DNA from: Chryseobacterium balustinum
GTDB lineage: Bacteria > Bacteroidota > Bacteroidia > Flavobacteriales > Weeksellaceae
DNA length: 64,000 nt
Reading direction: 5' to 3'
Assembly: GCF_900168205.1 (NCBI RefSeq)
Contig: NZ_FUZE01000003.1
Span: forward strand, 248,001 to 312,000
Part shown: piece by piece, positions 25,231 to 34,106 of the stretch
Position numbering within the stretch: the stretch's first letter is position 1
Layout of the letters: every line of letters begins with the position of its first letter
Notes under the pieces: generated by a model
Database searches by the model: none
Told to the model about the DNA's origin: nothing
The model's input: only the letters and a program-made list of their open reading frames with translations
Made by a program: the position numbers and the translations under genes

Positions 25231-26916
25231 ATGAAAAAGGTAATGTTGGCCGCAGTTTTTTTAGCAGGCTTTACTTATTCATCAGCTCAGCAAACTCCTG
25301 CAGTTGATCCAAAAGAAAATAAAGATTTAATGACTTGGTATCATAAAGATTTTGCAACGACAAAAGTTTATGGTGTTAATACTGAAAATGCTTACAAGTT
25401 TTTAGAATCAAAAGGTCTAAAGCCTAAAACAGTAGTTGTTGGTGTTTTGGATAGCGGAGTTCAGGTTGATCACCCTGGCTTGGTTAATAATATGTGGAAA
25501 AATCCTAATGAAGTTCCAAATAACGGTAAAGATGATGACGGAAATGGTTATATAGACGACGTTCACGGATGGAATTTTATTGGTGGAAAAAATGGTGATA
25601 TTGATGTAGATAACATGGAAGTTACCAGAGTTGTAGCAAAATACAAACCTGTTTTTGAAGGTGATAACTCTACTCAGAACAAAGCAAATCAGGCGAAAAT
25701 GCCAGAAGAATTTGCCATGTATATGAAGTCGAAAGAGCTTTTTACTAAAAAAAGTGTTGATGCAAGACAAAGTTTTCAGCGTTATACGATGATTAACGAG
25801 TCTATTCCATCAATGGTAACAATTTTAGGAGGACAACCTTTAACAGCAGAAATTCTTAAAAATAAAAAACCGTCTACCCAATTGGAAGCTGTAGCATTGG
25901 AAATTCTTACCAACATTGCTAAAGATCCTACATTCGCAGGAAAACCTTCTGCTGAAGTTGAAAAAATGATGAAGGATGAAATGAAAAATGCATTAGATCA
26001 TTTCGGTCCGATGGCAAAGCAATATGATCTTAATTATGACCCAAGAGCAGAAATTGTAGGTGATAATTATGATGATTATTCTGAGAAGATTTATGGGAAT
26101 AATCATTACCAAGGCCCTGATGCTGAACACGGAACACATGTTTCCGGGATCATTGCAGGTTTGCCGCAAGGTAAAGAAGTACAATACGGTGTTGCATCTA
26201 GAGTTGCAAAAATAATGTCGGTAAGAACTGTTCCTAATGGTGATGAGAGAGATAAAGATGTTGCCAATGCGATAAGATATGCAGTAGACAACGGAGCGAA
26301 AATTTTAAATATGAGTTTTGGAAAACCTGTTTCACCAGGTAAAAATGTAGTTTGGGATGCCTTTCAATATGCTCAGGATAAAGGTGTTCTTTTAGTAAAA
26401 GCTGCCGGAAACGAAAATGAAGATGTTGCAGAACATTTGGCTTATCCTACGAACTTTAAAAACATTACAGACGAAGCCCCTTTTGTAAATAATGTAATGG
26501 TTGTAGGCGCAAGTACCAACAGAAACAACGAATTGAGAGCTAGTTTCTCAAATTATAATAAAAAAATGGTGAATGTATTTGCACCGGGAGAAGAAATTTA
26601 TTCTACCGTTCCTACCAACGAATACAGTTATCAACAAGGAACTTCGATGGCATCTCCTGTAGCAGCGGGAGCAGCGGCAGTATTGCTTGCTTATATGCCC
26701 AATCTTAAACCTGTACAGATCATTGAAGCATTAGTGAAAACTAGCAACGCAAGTACAGAAAACGAGTTCGGAGAAAAATCTCAGGCAGGTGGAGTAATCG
26801 ATGTGAAAAAAGCTGCAGAGTATGCATATAATAATTTCTACGATGGAAAATCGACTACAGTGAAAACAAAAACTGTTAAAAAATCGAGACCCGTTAAGAA
26901 GTCTGTAAAGAAATAA
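25231..26916 (+). CDS. Exported S8 family (subtilisin-like) serine protease
   Basis: 561 residues. A signal peptide (1-19, ending YSSAQ) and a short pre-region precede the catalytic domain. The triad is Asp74 (VVGVLDSGVQVDHPGL), His300 (AEHGTHVSGIIAG) and Ser472 (QGTSMASPVAAG), with the oxyanion Asn region AAGNENED. An insert of about 190 residues separates Asp and His, typical of the flavobacterial group. The C-terminus is a basic Lys-rich tail (KTKTVKKSRPVKKSVKK), not a T9SS sorting domain, so it is probably periplasmic or released. A terminator follows. Confidence 0.95.
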   Translation: MKKVMLAAVFLAGFTYSSAQQTPAVDPKENKDLMTWYHKDFATTKVYGVNTENAYKFLESKGLKPKTVVVGVLDSGVQVDHPGLVNNMWKNPNEVPNNGKDDDGNGYIDDVHGWNFIGGKNGDIDVDNMEVTRVVAKYKPVFEGDNSTQNKANQAKMPEEFAMYMKSKELFTKKSVDARQSFQRYTMINESIPSMVTILGGQPLTAEILKNKKPSTQLEAVALEILTNIAKDPTFAGKPSAEVEKMMKDEMKNALDHFGPMAKQYDLNYDPRAEIVGDNYDDYSEKIYGNNHYQGPDAEHGTHVSGIIAGLPQGKEVQYGVASRVAKIMSVRTVPNGDERDKDVANAIRYAVDNGAKILNMSFGKPVSPGKNVVWDAFQYAQDKGVLLVKAAGNENEDVAEHLAYPTNFKNITDEAPFVNNVMVVGASTNRNNELRASFSNYNKKMVNVFAPGEEIYSTVPTNEYSYQQGTSMASPVAAGAAAVLLAYMPNLKPVQIIEALVKTSNASTENEFGEKSQAGGVIDVKKAAEYAYNNFYDGKSTTVKTKTVKKSRPVKKSVKK

Positions 26917-26940
26917 TAATCAGACAGATTGAAATAATTT

Positions 26941-26977
26941 AAAATAAAGCTTGAGTTTTTTCAGGCTTTATTTTTTT
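26941..26977 (+). terminator. Terminator of the S8 protease gene
   Basis: AAAATAAAGCTTGA and TCAGGCTTTATTTT form a stem with G-U pairs, followed by T residues. Confidence 0.8.
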
Positions 26978-27042
26978 GAAATAAATAAAATTTGGCACGG
27001 TTTTTTGTATTATCTTTAATGTTAAAATAATAAAACTACAAT

Positions 27043-27540
27043 ATGAAAAAGCTATTACTTGCAGGTATAGTGGGAGCCTCACTTTTTGCAGTGTCTTGTT
27101 CCACAGTAAACAAAGCTAAAGACGCACAGGCTGTAAGGTCAGAATTTCTAAAAATGAAAGGCGATTGGCAGATTGTAAGCATCAATTATGATAAGGCCTA
27201 CAAAATCAAACCTTTTGATGAAGGAGCAGATGCACAGTGTTTTGTAGGAAGTCATTGGAGATTTATACCAAATAATTATTCGGGTTCTTATACATTAAAC
27301 GGAGGCGGTTCTTGTCCTCAGTTTATTCAGCCAATAAAGGTTGATATTAAGGGTAATGTTTTCACATTCAAAAAAATTGCAGACGGTACAAAGGCTAAAC
27401 AAAATACAGCAGGTTATACTTTAACTGTAATCAATAATTCAACAGATCAGTTTTCTTTAGAACAAAATGTACCATTTGAAGGTAGCTCGATAAAAGTAGT
27501 TTACAATTTCGAAAGAACAGGAATGGATTATACTAAATAA
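27043..27540 (+). CDS. Lipocalin-like lipoprotein
   Basis: 165 residues. The lipoprotein signal peptide MKKLLLAGIVGASLFAVSCS places a lipidated Cys at residue 19. The mature part shows a lipocalin-like opening, LKMKGDWQIVSINYDKAYKIKPFDEGA, and alternating beta strands ending VVYNFERTGMDYTK. Two further Cys (in DAQCFVG and GSCPQF) may form a disulfide. The ligand is unknown. It is 20 bases upstream of the OmpA-family gene and likely cotranscribed. Confidence 0.8.
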   Translation: MKKLLLAGIVGASLFAVSCSTVNKAKDAQAVRSEFLKMKGDWQIVSINYDKAYKIKPFDEGADAQCFVGSHWRFIPNNYSGSYTLNGGGSCPQFIQPIKVDIKGNVFTFKKIADGTKAKQNTAGYTLTVINNSTDQFSLEQNVPFEGSSIKVVYNFERTGMDYTK

Positions 27541-27560
27541 TTAATTAAAAATATTTTAAG

Positions 27561-28250
27561 ATGAAATTTAACAAAACATATATAGCAGCATTATTTTTAT
27601 CATCAGCTTTGTTATTAACAAGTTGTGAAGCCGTACAAAATTCTAATCACCAGCAAAGAGGTACAGCCGCTGGAGCAGCTTCAGGAGCTGTAATTGGTGG
27701 TATATTGGGAAACAATGTAGGTAAAGGTAAAAATGCTGCACTAGGAGCTGTTTTAGGAGGTATTATTGGTGGGGTTACAGGTAATGTTATCGGTAGCAAA
27801 ATGGATAAACAAGCGAAAGATATTAAAGAAACTCTTCCGGGCGCTGAAGTAGAAAGAGTAGGAGATGGTATTAAAATCACAATGAATGAAAGTATTGTTA
27901 CTTTTGCATTTGATTCATCAGAGCTTACAGCGCTCGCTAAAACAAATCTTGATAAATTAACGAAAGTTTTAGTAGATAATCCAGATACAAACATCAATAT
28001 TTACGGACATACCGATAGCAAAGGCGCAGATGATTACAATCAAAAATTATCTGAAAGAAGAGCCAATTCTGTGAAATCTTATTTGATTTCTAAAGGAATT
28101 GCTTCTAGCAGATTGTTTGCTTCAGGTGAAGGAGAGTCTATGCCAGTTGCTTCAAATGATACCGATGCAGGAAGAGCTAAAAACAGAAGAGTAGAGTTTG
28201 CAATTACTGCAAATGAGAAAATGATTAATGACGCTCAACAAGGTCAATAG
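27561..28250 (+). CDS. OmpA family lipoprotein with glycine zipper
   Basis: 229 residues. A lipoprotein signal (Cys22 in LLTSCEAV) is followed by a Gly/Ala-rich glycine-zipper membrane segment (about 35-78: GTAAGAASGAVIGGILGNNVG and repeats), then a C-terminal OmpA peptidoglycan-binding domain (about 110-225) with FAFDSSELTALAKTNLDKL, NINIYGHTDSKGADDYNQKLSERRANSVKSYL and DTDAGRAKNRRVEF. It anchors the outer envelope to peptidoglycan. It is the second gene after the lipocalin-like lipoprotein and is followed by a terminator. Confidence 0.94.
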   Translation: MKFNKTYIAALFLSSALLLTSCEAVQNSNHQQRGTAAGAASGAVIGGILGNNVGKGKNAALGAVLGGIIGGVTGNVIGSKMDKQAKDIKETLPGAEVERVGDGIKITMNESIVTFAFDSSELTALAKTNLDKLTKVLVDNPDTNINIYGHTDSKGADDYNQKLSERRANSVKSYLISKGIASSRLFASGEGESMPVASNDTDAGRAKNRRVEFAITANEKMINDAQQGQ

Positions 28251-28277
28251 TCATTTAACATATAAATATTATTTTTT

Positions 28278-28301
28278 AAACCGCTTTGGCGGTTTTTTTT
28301 G
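28278..28301 (+). terminator. Terminator of the OmpA-family gene
   Basis: AAACCGC (28278-28284), loop TTTG, GCGGTTT (28289-28295), then a T run. A strong short hairpin. Confidence 0.9.
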
Positions 28302-28360
28302 TATTTTTATGGCTAATTTTTGTTCGTAAAATCAGTATTTTTGCAATCGAAACCACATTA

Positions 28361-29272
28361 ATGAAGAAATATTTAAAACTCCTTCGAGTAGAACAATGGG
28401 TAAAGAATCTTTTTGTTTTCGTTCCACTTTTTTTCTCTGGCAATGTTAAAAATTTAGATTTACTTAGTAAAAGTATTTTTGCATTTATCATATTCTCTCT
28501 GGCTGCAGGTGTTGTCTATATTCTTAATGATTATAACGACATAGAAGCAGACCAAAAGCACCCCGAAAAAAGAAGACGTCCGCTTGCGAGTGGCGCTGTT
28601 TCAAAGAAAACAGCAATAAGTATTCTGATAGGTTTAATTATTGTAGATGTTGCTCTTATTTTATTTGCACAATTCTATTTTCATCGCCCAGTCTGGAAAT
28701 TTGCTTTCATTATTGCATTTTATTTTGTAATGAATCTTGCGTACACCTTCAAGCTGAAACATGTTCCAATTGTTGATATTTTTATCATTGCCATTGGCTT
28801 TGTTCTTCGTGTACAGGCAGGTGGTTACATCACAGGGATTTTCATTTCGCAATGGGCAACTTTGTTAACTTTTGTCTTAGCATTGGTTTTAGCGATAGGA
28901 AAGCGTAGGGGAGAGCTCATCAATGCGCAGGTTTCGGGTAAGACAAGAAAAGCTTTAGATGGTTATAACGTACAGTTTGCAGATATTGCACTTTCTATTT
29001 CTGTGACTTTGGCGATTATTTGTTACCTGATGTTTACACTTTCGCCTGAAGTTCAGCAAAAGTCACATTCCAGTATTTTTTATACCGTAATATTTGTTGT
29101 TTTTGCATTTCTAAGATACTTGCAACAAACATTGGTTTATAATCGAACAGAATCTCCTACAAAAATTTTATACCGAGACCGGTATATCCAGATTACGCTC
29201 GTTTTGTGGGTAATCTCGTTTTTAATATTGATTTATTTTAAACACAGTATTCTTAATTTTAATTTACTGTAA
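28361..29272 (+). CDS. UbiA-type polyprenyl-phosphate phosphoribosyltransferase (DPPR synthase-like)
   Basis: 303 residues from the ATG at 28361; a longer frame starting at 28286 would run through the -7 element TATTTTTG (28336-28343) and is rejected. It is an integral membrane UbiA-fold enzyme with about eight or nine helices. The first Asp-rich motif is LNDYNDIEADQKHPEKRRRPLASG, which matches the decaprenyl-phosphate phosphoribosyltransferase branch (Rv3806c-like) rather than ubiquinone-type members. It should transfer 5-phosphoribosyl from PRPP to a polyprenyl phosphate. The DprE1- and DprE2-like genes follow directly (2-base spacing), strongly supporting this branch. Confidence 0.88.
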   Translation: MKKYLKLLRVEQWVKNLFVFVPLFFSGNVKNLDLLSKSIFAFIIFSLAAGVVYILNDYNDIEADQKHPEKRRRPLASGAVSKKTAISILIGLIIVDVALILFAQFYFHRPVWKFAFIIAFYFVMNLAYTFKLKHVPIVDIFIIAIGFVLRVQAGGYITGIFISQWATLLTFVLALVLAIGKRRGELINAQVSGKTRKALDGYNVQFADIALSISVTLAIICYLMFTLSPEVQQKSHSSIFYTVIFVVFAFLRYLQQTLVYNRTESPTKILYRDRYIQITLVLWVISFLILIYFKHSILNFNLL

Positions 29273-29274
29273 TT

Positions 29275-30591
29275 ATGAAACAAAATTTCATACAAAAAGT
29301 TACAAACTGGGGCAATTTTCCTATTGTGGAAAAAGAGATGAAGTCGGAAGACAGCTTCAGAAAGATTAAAGAATTTGTGCAGAACCATAACGAGCTGATT
29401 GCTAGAGGAAACGGAAGATGTTATGGTGATGCTTCGTTGGGAGAAAGTATTTTTTCTACTAAAAAATTAAATAAATTTATAAGTTTCGACAGATTAAATG
29501 GAATTTTAGAATGCGAATCTGGTGTTTTATTGTCTGATGTTTTAGAAATATCAGTTCCGCAAGGATATTTTCTTTATGTAACGCCCGGAACAAAACTGAT
29601 TTCCATTGGTGGTGCAATTGCATCTGATGTTCATGGGAAAAATCATCATTCTGAAGGTTGTTTTTCAGAATATGTAATTGATTTTAAATTAATGACAGAG
29701 AATGGCGACATTATTATCTGTTCAAAAGAAGAAAATTCCAACAAATTTTATGCGACCATCGGCGGAATGGGACTTACAGGAATTATTCTTTCGGCTCGAT
29801 TTAAGCTTAAAAATATAGAAACAGCCTATATTCGTCAGGAAAGTATTAAAGCTGAAAACTTAGACGAAATATTTAAATTATTTGACGAAAGCGAAAGCTG
29901 GACTTACACCGTGGCATGGATCGACTGTCTGCAAAAAGGTAAAGATATCGGAAGAAGTATTCTGATGAGAGGTGAACATGCTTTTGCACATGAGCTTCCT
30001 CAAAAATTATCAAAAAATCCTCTAAGATTAAAGAAAAAGTTTTCTCCGACTGTGCCGTTCTATTTTCCCGGATTTGTTTTAAATGCTCTTACCGTAAAGC
30101 TTTTTAATCTGTTATATTTCAAAAGACAGACAAAAAAAGAGGTGAAGAATATTATCGATTACGAAACCTATTTCTATCCGTTGGATGCGATTAATGATTG
30201 GAATAAAATTTATGGTAAATCAGGGTTCATCCAATATCAAATGGTGATTCCGAAAGAAAATGGAAAAGAAGGAATGAGAAAAATTCTTGAAACCATTGCC
30301 AACAGCGGCAACGGTTCTTTCCTTGCCGTATTAAAATTATTCGGAAAAAATAACCCTGAAGCATATAATTCTTTCCCCATCGAAGGCTATACTTTAGCAT
30401 TAGACTTTAAGGTAAATTCTAAGCTGAAAAAATTGGTTGAGCAATTAGATCAAACCGTTCAGGAATTTGGAGGGAGAATTTATCTTACCAAAGACAGCAT
30501 GAGTAAATCTTCGCTTACCAATTATCTTAAAAATGTAGAAAGTTCGAAATTTGTGTCTTTACAGCACAAAAGAATCTTAAATAATAAGTAA
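29275..30591 (+). CDS. DprE1-like FAD-dependent polyprenyl-phosphoribose 2'-oxidase
   Basis: 438 residues. The FAD-binding type 4 domain has IARGNGRCYGDASLGE, VTPGTKLISIGGAIASDVHGKNHHSEG and ATIGGMGLTGII, the same boxes as mycobacterial DprE1. The C-terminal substrate domain has GYTLALDF and GGRIYLTKDS, with the catalytic Lys406 corresponding to the DprE1 TAKDSR Lys. At the position of the benzothiazinone-target Cys the residue is Ala375. The expected reaction is oxidation of polyprenyl-phosphoryl ribose at C2', paired with the reductase one base downstream. The substrate is inferred from the operon. Confidence 0.88.
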   Translation: MKQNFIQKVTNWGNFPIVEKEMKSEDSFRKIKEFVQNHNELIARGNGRCYGDASLGESIFSTKKLNKFISFDRLNGILECESGVLLSDVLEISVPQGYFLYVTPGTKLISIGGAIASDVHGKNHHSEGCFSEYVIDFKLMTENGDIIICSKEENSNKFYATIGGMGLTGIILSARFKLKNIETAYIRQESIKAENLDEIFKLFDESESWTYTVAWIDCLQKGKDIGRSILMRGEHAFAHELPQKLSKNPLRLKKKFSPTVPFYFPGFVLNALTVKLFNLLYFKRQTKKEVKNIIDYETYFYPLDAINDWNKIYGKSGFIQYQMVIPKENGKEGMRKILETIANSGNGSFLAVLKLFGKNNPEAYNSFPIEGYTLALDFKVNSKLKKLVEQLDQTVQEFGGRIYLTKDSMSKSSLTNYLKNVESSKFVSLQHKRILNNK

Positions 30592-30592
30592 A

Positions 30593-31318
30593 ATGATAGT
30601 TCTCGGAAGTACATCTGAAGTAGCGCAGGCTTTTGTGGAAAAAGCTTTGCAGGAAGGCGAAAAATATGAAAGAATCTATCTTTTTACCTCAAATAAAGAA
30701 GCAACGGAACGTTTTGCAAAACATATTGATGTGAAATTTCTGCAGCAATCTGAAATTATTGAACTCAATCTGACCAAAAATATCAATTATTTTGATTTTG
30801 ATCATGTTAATTCAAATGTTTTGTTTTGTGCGACCGGTTATTTGGGAGAAAGTACTGAAGATGGTTTGTACGACAATAAAAATACAGAGCGAATTATTGA
30901 CATTAATTACTCAAAATTAGTTCCTGTGATGAATTATTTTGCGCAAAAATTTGAAAGTAAAAGGTCTGGAACAATTATCGGTTTATCATCGGTTGCAGGA
31001 GATAGAGGAAGGCAGAGTAATTTTATTTACGGAAGTGCAAAAGCGGCGTTTACAGCTTATTTAAGTGGACTTCGTAATTATCTTTTCGAAAAAAAGGTTC
31101 ATGTTTTAACTATAAAACCTGGTTTTATGGCAACAAAAATGACCGAAGGTTTACCATTAAATCCGAAATTGACAGCAACGCCAAAGCAGGCTGCAGAATG
31201 TATTTACAAAGCATTCAAAAAACAAAAAAATGTTGCATACGTTTTACCGATTTGGGGCGTTATTATGATGATTATTAGGAATATTCCTGAGTTTATATTT
31301 AAAAAATTAAAGCTTTAA
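30593..31318 (+). CDS. DprE2-like short-chain reductase
   Basis: 241 residues of the SDR family. The N-terminal VLGSTSEVAQAFVEKAL replaces the textbook TGxxxGxG and resembles DprE2 (GATSDIA-type). Catalytic residues are Ser in GLSSVAGDRGR and Tyr/Lys in FIYGSAKAAFTAYLSGL. A C-terminal hydrophobic stretch (VLPIWGVIMMIIRNIPEFIFKKL) may associate with the membrane. It should reduce the 2'-keto intermediate made by the upstream oxidase, giving a net ribose-to-arabinose epimerisation on the lipid carrier. Spacing of one base to the oxidase and seven to the HAD gene shows one operon. Confidence 0.87.
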   Translation: MIVLGSTSEVAQAFVEKALQEGEKYERIYLFTSNKEATERFAKHIDVKFLQQSEIIELNLTKNINYFDFDHVNSNVLFCATGYLGESTEDGLYDNKNTERIIDINYSKLVPVMNYFAQKFESKRSGTIIGLSSVAGDRGRQSNFIYGSAKAAFTAYLSGLRNYLFEKKVHVLTIKPGFMATKMTEGLPLNPKLTATPKQAAECIYKAFKKQKNVAYVLPIWGVIMMIIRNIPEFIFKKLKL

Positions 31319-31325
31319 CTGTAAT

Positions 31326-31913
31326 ATGAAAAAACTGTATTGTTTTGATTTTGACGGAACTATCACTTATAAAGATACCATGTTTATGTATCTTAAATTT
31401 TACAATCCTTCAAAATTCCGGGTTCAATTTTTGAAACATATTCCGCTTTTTATTTTATTAAAACTAAAATTGGCAGAAACTGAAAAAGTAAAAAAAAGCT
31501 TCATTGGTTCTGTGTTGAAAGGTCAGTTGCAGTCTAAAATTGAAGAAAAGTCTAAACAGTTTTTCGAGGAACATTATCCTAAAATAGTAAGAGAGAATGC
31601 TTTAGACTTTATTAAAAATATAGATAGACAAAATACACGCAGTCTTATGGTGACGGCTTCTCTTGATATCTGGACTCAACCTTTTGCCGACAAATTGCAG
31701 ATGAATCTTATTTCTACAAAGGCGGAGTTCAAAAATGGGATTTTTACAGGAAACTTTATAGGCAAAAACTGCAACGGAGAAGAGAAATTAGAACGCATAA
31801 AAAAAGAAATTTCAGACGATAAGTATGATAAAATCATAGCGTTCGGAGATACTTCCGGAGATAAGCCAATGCTGAAATGGGCAAATGAGGGTCATTACCA
31901 ATTTTTTCATTAA
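31326..31913 (+). CDS. HAD-IB family phosphatase
   Basis: 195 residues. HAD motif I is YCFDFDGTITYKD (nucleophile and acid Asp), motif II is MVTASLD, then a conserved Lys and motif IV FGDTSGDKPML. The helical cap after motif I fits subclass IB (SerB-like). In this operon it could dephosphorylate the polyprenyl-phosphoryl 5-phosphoribose intermediate, a step done in mycobacteria by the PAP2-type Rv3807c. That assignment is inference from gene order. No signal peptide is present, so it acts in the cytoplasm. Confidence 0.87.
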   Translation: MKKLYCFDFDGTITYKDTMFMYLKFYNPSKFRVQFLKHIPLFILLKLKLAETEKVKKSFIGSVLKGQLQSKIEEKSKQFFEEHYPKIVRENALDFIKNIDRQNTRSLMVTASLDIWTQPFADKLQMNLISTKAEFKNGIFTGNFIGKNCNGEEKLERIKKEISDDKYDKIIAFGDTSGDKPMLKWANEGHYQFFH

Positions 31914-31937
31914 TTTTGAAGGATTAATAAAAGTAAA

Positions 31938-32408
31938 ATGAATAAACTGCTGATTTTTTGTTTTGCAACCTTAATGAGTTGCACAAGCACAATTGCACAA
32001 AAATCTGAAGATATGCAGAGTAAAGCTGAAATTATAAAGTCTGAATCGCAAGGTGGAACCGAACAGCCCGGCTTTGTAATCATCAAAAATGAACAGGAAT
32101 TTCAGAATGTAATACAATCTAAACAGGGAACTTCTCTTGTAGAAGTAGGAAGTGAGCCTGTGATGAAATATCCTGCATTTCCTGTTGGTAAAAAGGTAGT
32201 TGTGTATAATCTAGGTTCATTCAGATCTGGCGATCATACAATAAGAGAAATAAAAAGTATTTCTGTAAAAGATAATGTGCTGTATGTGGAAGTACCGATG
32301 TATGAATCGGGCGGAATGGAAATTCAGATGCTTTCAAATCCTTGGTTTATCTTTACAGTTCCTTCAAGTTATAAATTCACTTCAGTACAATTAAAATCTT
32401 CAAAATAA
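31938..32408 (+). CDS. PrcB-like exported protein
   Basis: 156 residues. The N-terminus MNKLLIFCFATLMSCTSTIAQ can be read as a signal peptide with either lipidation at Cys15 or cleavage after IAQ. The C-terminal about 100 residues (FVIIKNEQEFQNVIQ, then AFPVGKKVVVYNLGSFRSGDH, IREIKSISVKDNVLYVEV and WFIFTVPSSYKF) fit the PrcB_C family found in protease complex subunits. The role is unknown. It sits between the HAD gene (24 bases) and cysteine desulfurase (2 bases), with no clear functional link to either. Confidence 0.65.
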   Translation: MNKLLIFCFATLMSCTSTIAQKSEDMQSKAEIIKSESQGGTEQPGFVIIKNEQEFQNVIQSKQGTSLVEVGSEPVMKYPAFPVGKKVVVYNLGSFRSGDHTIREIKSISVKDNVLYVEVPMYESGGMEIQMLSNPWFIFTVPSSYKFTSVQLKSSK

Positions 32409-32410
32409 AA

Positions 32411-33586
32411 ATGAATAAAATATATTTAGATAACGCTGCTACAACGCCTCTTTCAGAAGAAGTAATCGATGCAATGGTTGATACGATGAAAATGAATTTC
32501 GGAAACCCTTCTTCTACACACAGTTTTGGTCAGGATGCAAAAATCCTTATAGAAAATGTAAGAAGGCAGGTTGCAGATTATCTACATGTAACGCCTGCTG
32601 AGATTATTTTCACCTCTTGCGGTACAGAATCTAATAATATGATTATCAAATCAAGTGTTGAGCATCTTGGTATTGAAAGAATCATAAGCTCTCCAATGGA
32701 GCACAAATGTGTTTCTGAGAGTATTCTGGATATGAAAAACAGAAAAGGGGTAGAGGTTGCTTACATTCGTCCTAACGAAAAAGGAGATATTGATTTAGCT
32801 AAATTAGAAGAATTACTAAAAAGTTCAGATAAAAAAACATTGGTGAGCTTAATGCATGCCAATAACGAAATCGGAAATATCGTTGACATTAAGAAAATTG
32901 CACAGCTTTGCAAAGAGAGCAATGCGCTTTTCCATTCTGATACCGTTCAGACAATGGCGCATATGAATCTTGATTTCTCAGATATTCCTGTTGATTTTGC
33001 ATCTTGCAGTGCGCATAAATTTCATGGCCCGAAAGGAATTGGTTTTGCATTTATCAGAAAAGCAAGCGGCTTAAAAGGGATTATTACAGGCGGTCCGCAA
33101 GAAAGAAGCTTGAGAGCAGGAACAGAAAATGTTGCCGGTATTGCCGGTTTAGGAAAAGCTCTGGAGCTTTCATTAAATAATATGGAAGCTTACACAGAAC
33201 ATATGCAGACTATTAAACAGTACACAATCGACAGAGTTGCTGCAGAAATTCCGGGAGTAAAGTTTAACGGTAGAAGTTCAGAGGCTGACAATAGCTTATA
33301 CACTGTGGTAAGTCTTTTACTTCCCTACAAAAATCCTTTAATCGGATTGCAACTTGATATGAAAGGGATTGCTGTTTCACAAGGAAGTGCATGCTCTTCA
33401 GGAGCATCAAAACCTTCTATGGTAATGATGATGGTACTTTCTGAGGATGAAATGGATAATTGCACACCTTTGCGTGTATCTTTCAGCCACATGACGACAA
33501 AAGACGATATTGATGCTTTTGTGACCGCTTTAAAAGAAATTTCTAAAGATTTCGTTATAGAAAATACAAATGTTGAGCATAGATAG
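32411..33586 (+). CDS. Cysteine desulfurase (NifS/IscS-like)
   Basis: 391 residues, PLP-dependent class V aminotransferase fold. Visible are IYLDNAATTPLSEEV at the start, FTSCGTESNNMIIK, HANNEIGNIVD, the PLP Lys203 in SCSAHKFHGPKGIGF, and the persulfide Cys328 in SQGSACSSGASKPS. It removes sulfur from cysteine for Fe-S cluster, tRNA or cofactor synthesis. No scaffold gene (iscU/sufU) is adjacent. It ends the operon begun at 28361 or is read separately; thioredoxin follows after 72 bases. Confidence 0.95.
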   Translation: MNKIYLDNAATTPLSEEVIDAMVDTMKMNFGNPSSTHSFGQDAKILIENVRRQVADYLHVTPAEIIFTSCGTESNNMIIKSSVEHLGIERIISSPMEHKCVSESILDMKNRKGVEVAYIRPNEKGDIDLAKLEELLKSSDKKTLVSLMHANNEIGNIVDIKKIAQLCKESNALFHSDTVQTMAHMNLDFSDIPVDFASCSAHKFHGPKGIGFAFIRKASGLKGIITGGPQERSLRAGTENVAGIAGLGKALELSLNNMEAYTEHMQTIKQYTIDRVAAEIPGVKFNGRSSEADNSLYTVVSLLLPYKNPLIGLQLDMKGIAVSQGSACSSGASKPSMVMMMVLSEDEMDNCTPLRVSFSHMTTKDDIDAFVTALKEISKDFVIENTNVEHR

Positions 33587-33658
33587 GCTTTTCATTTTAA
33601 AGTGGTAATTTTGAATTAGGAAAATAAATAAGAATATTAATAATTAAAAGATAAAAAA

Positions 33659-33976
33659 ATGGCTTTAGAAATTACGGATAGCTCGTTTCAGGAAACGGTT
33701 TTAAAATCAGACAAACCGGTATTGGTAGACTTTTGGGCAGTATGGTGCGGACCGTGCAGAACTTTAGGACCAATCATCGAAGAAGTTGCAACAGATTTTG
33801 AAGGAAAAGCTGTCGTAGGAAAAGTAGATGTAGACAACAACCAGGAAATTTCTATGCAATATGGAATTAGAAATATCCCTACAGTTCTTATTTTCAAGAA
33901 TGGTGAAGTAGTAGATAAATTGGTTGGAGTTACTCCAAAAGAAGTAATCGCTGAGAAATTAAGCGCACACTTGTAA
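33659..33976 (+). CDS. trxA: Thioredoxin
   Basis: 105 residues, typical length. The active site is FWAVWCGPCRTLGP with Cys30 and Cys33. The conserved cis-Pro is in RNIPTVLIFKNGE, and Asp in DFWA. It is a cytoplasmic dithiol reductant. It lies downstream of the cysteine desulfurase and is followed by a hairpin terminator. Confidence 0.97.
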   Translation: MALEITDSSFQETVLKSDKPVLVDFWAVWCGPCRTLGPIIEEVATDFEGKAVVGKVDVDNNQEISMQYGIRNIPTVLIFKNGEVVDKLVGVTPKEVIAEKLSAHL

Positions 33977-33997
33977 AAAAAATACTTTGATAATGAG

Positions 33998-34025
33998 TGC
34001 TTTCCGTTATGGGAAGCATTTTTTG
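33998..34025 (+). terminator. Terminator of trxA
   Basis: TGCTTTCC (33998-34005), loop GTTAT, GGGAAGCA (34011-34018), followed by T residues. Confidence 0.85.
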
Positions 34026-34036
34026 TTTCTAAAAGT

Positions 34037-34066
34037 TTGCAAGACTATTAAAAATTTGTATTTTTG
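34037..34066 (+). promoter_or_regulatory. Promoter of the plus-strand tRNA-Asp
   Basis: TTG (34037-34039, within TTTG) and TATTTTTG (34059-34066) with a 19-bp spacer. The tRNA starts 40 bases later. The sequence from here to the tRNA resembles the promoter of the minus-strand pair. Confidence 0.75.
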
Positions 34067-34106
34067 CACCACAATAAAGGAAGATACTTCTTTAGGTATT
34101 GTAAAA

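Noticed and set aside
26993..27012. Sigma-54 promoter (TGGCAC ... TTGTA) before the lipocalin gene
   Set aside because: The spacing between the GG and the second element is one base too long and TTGC is not matched; likely chance.
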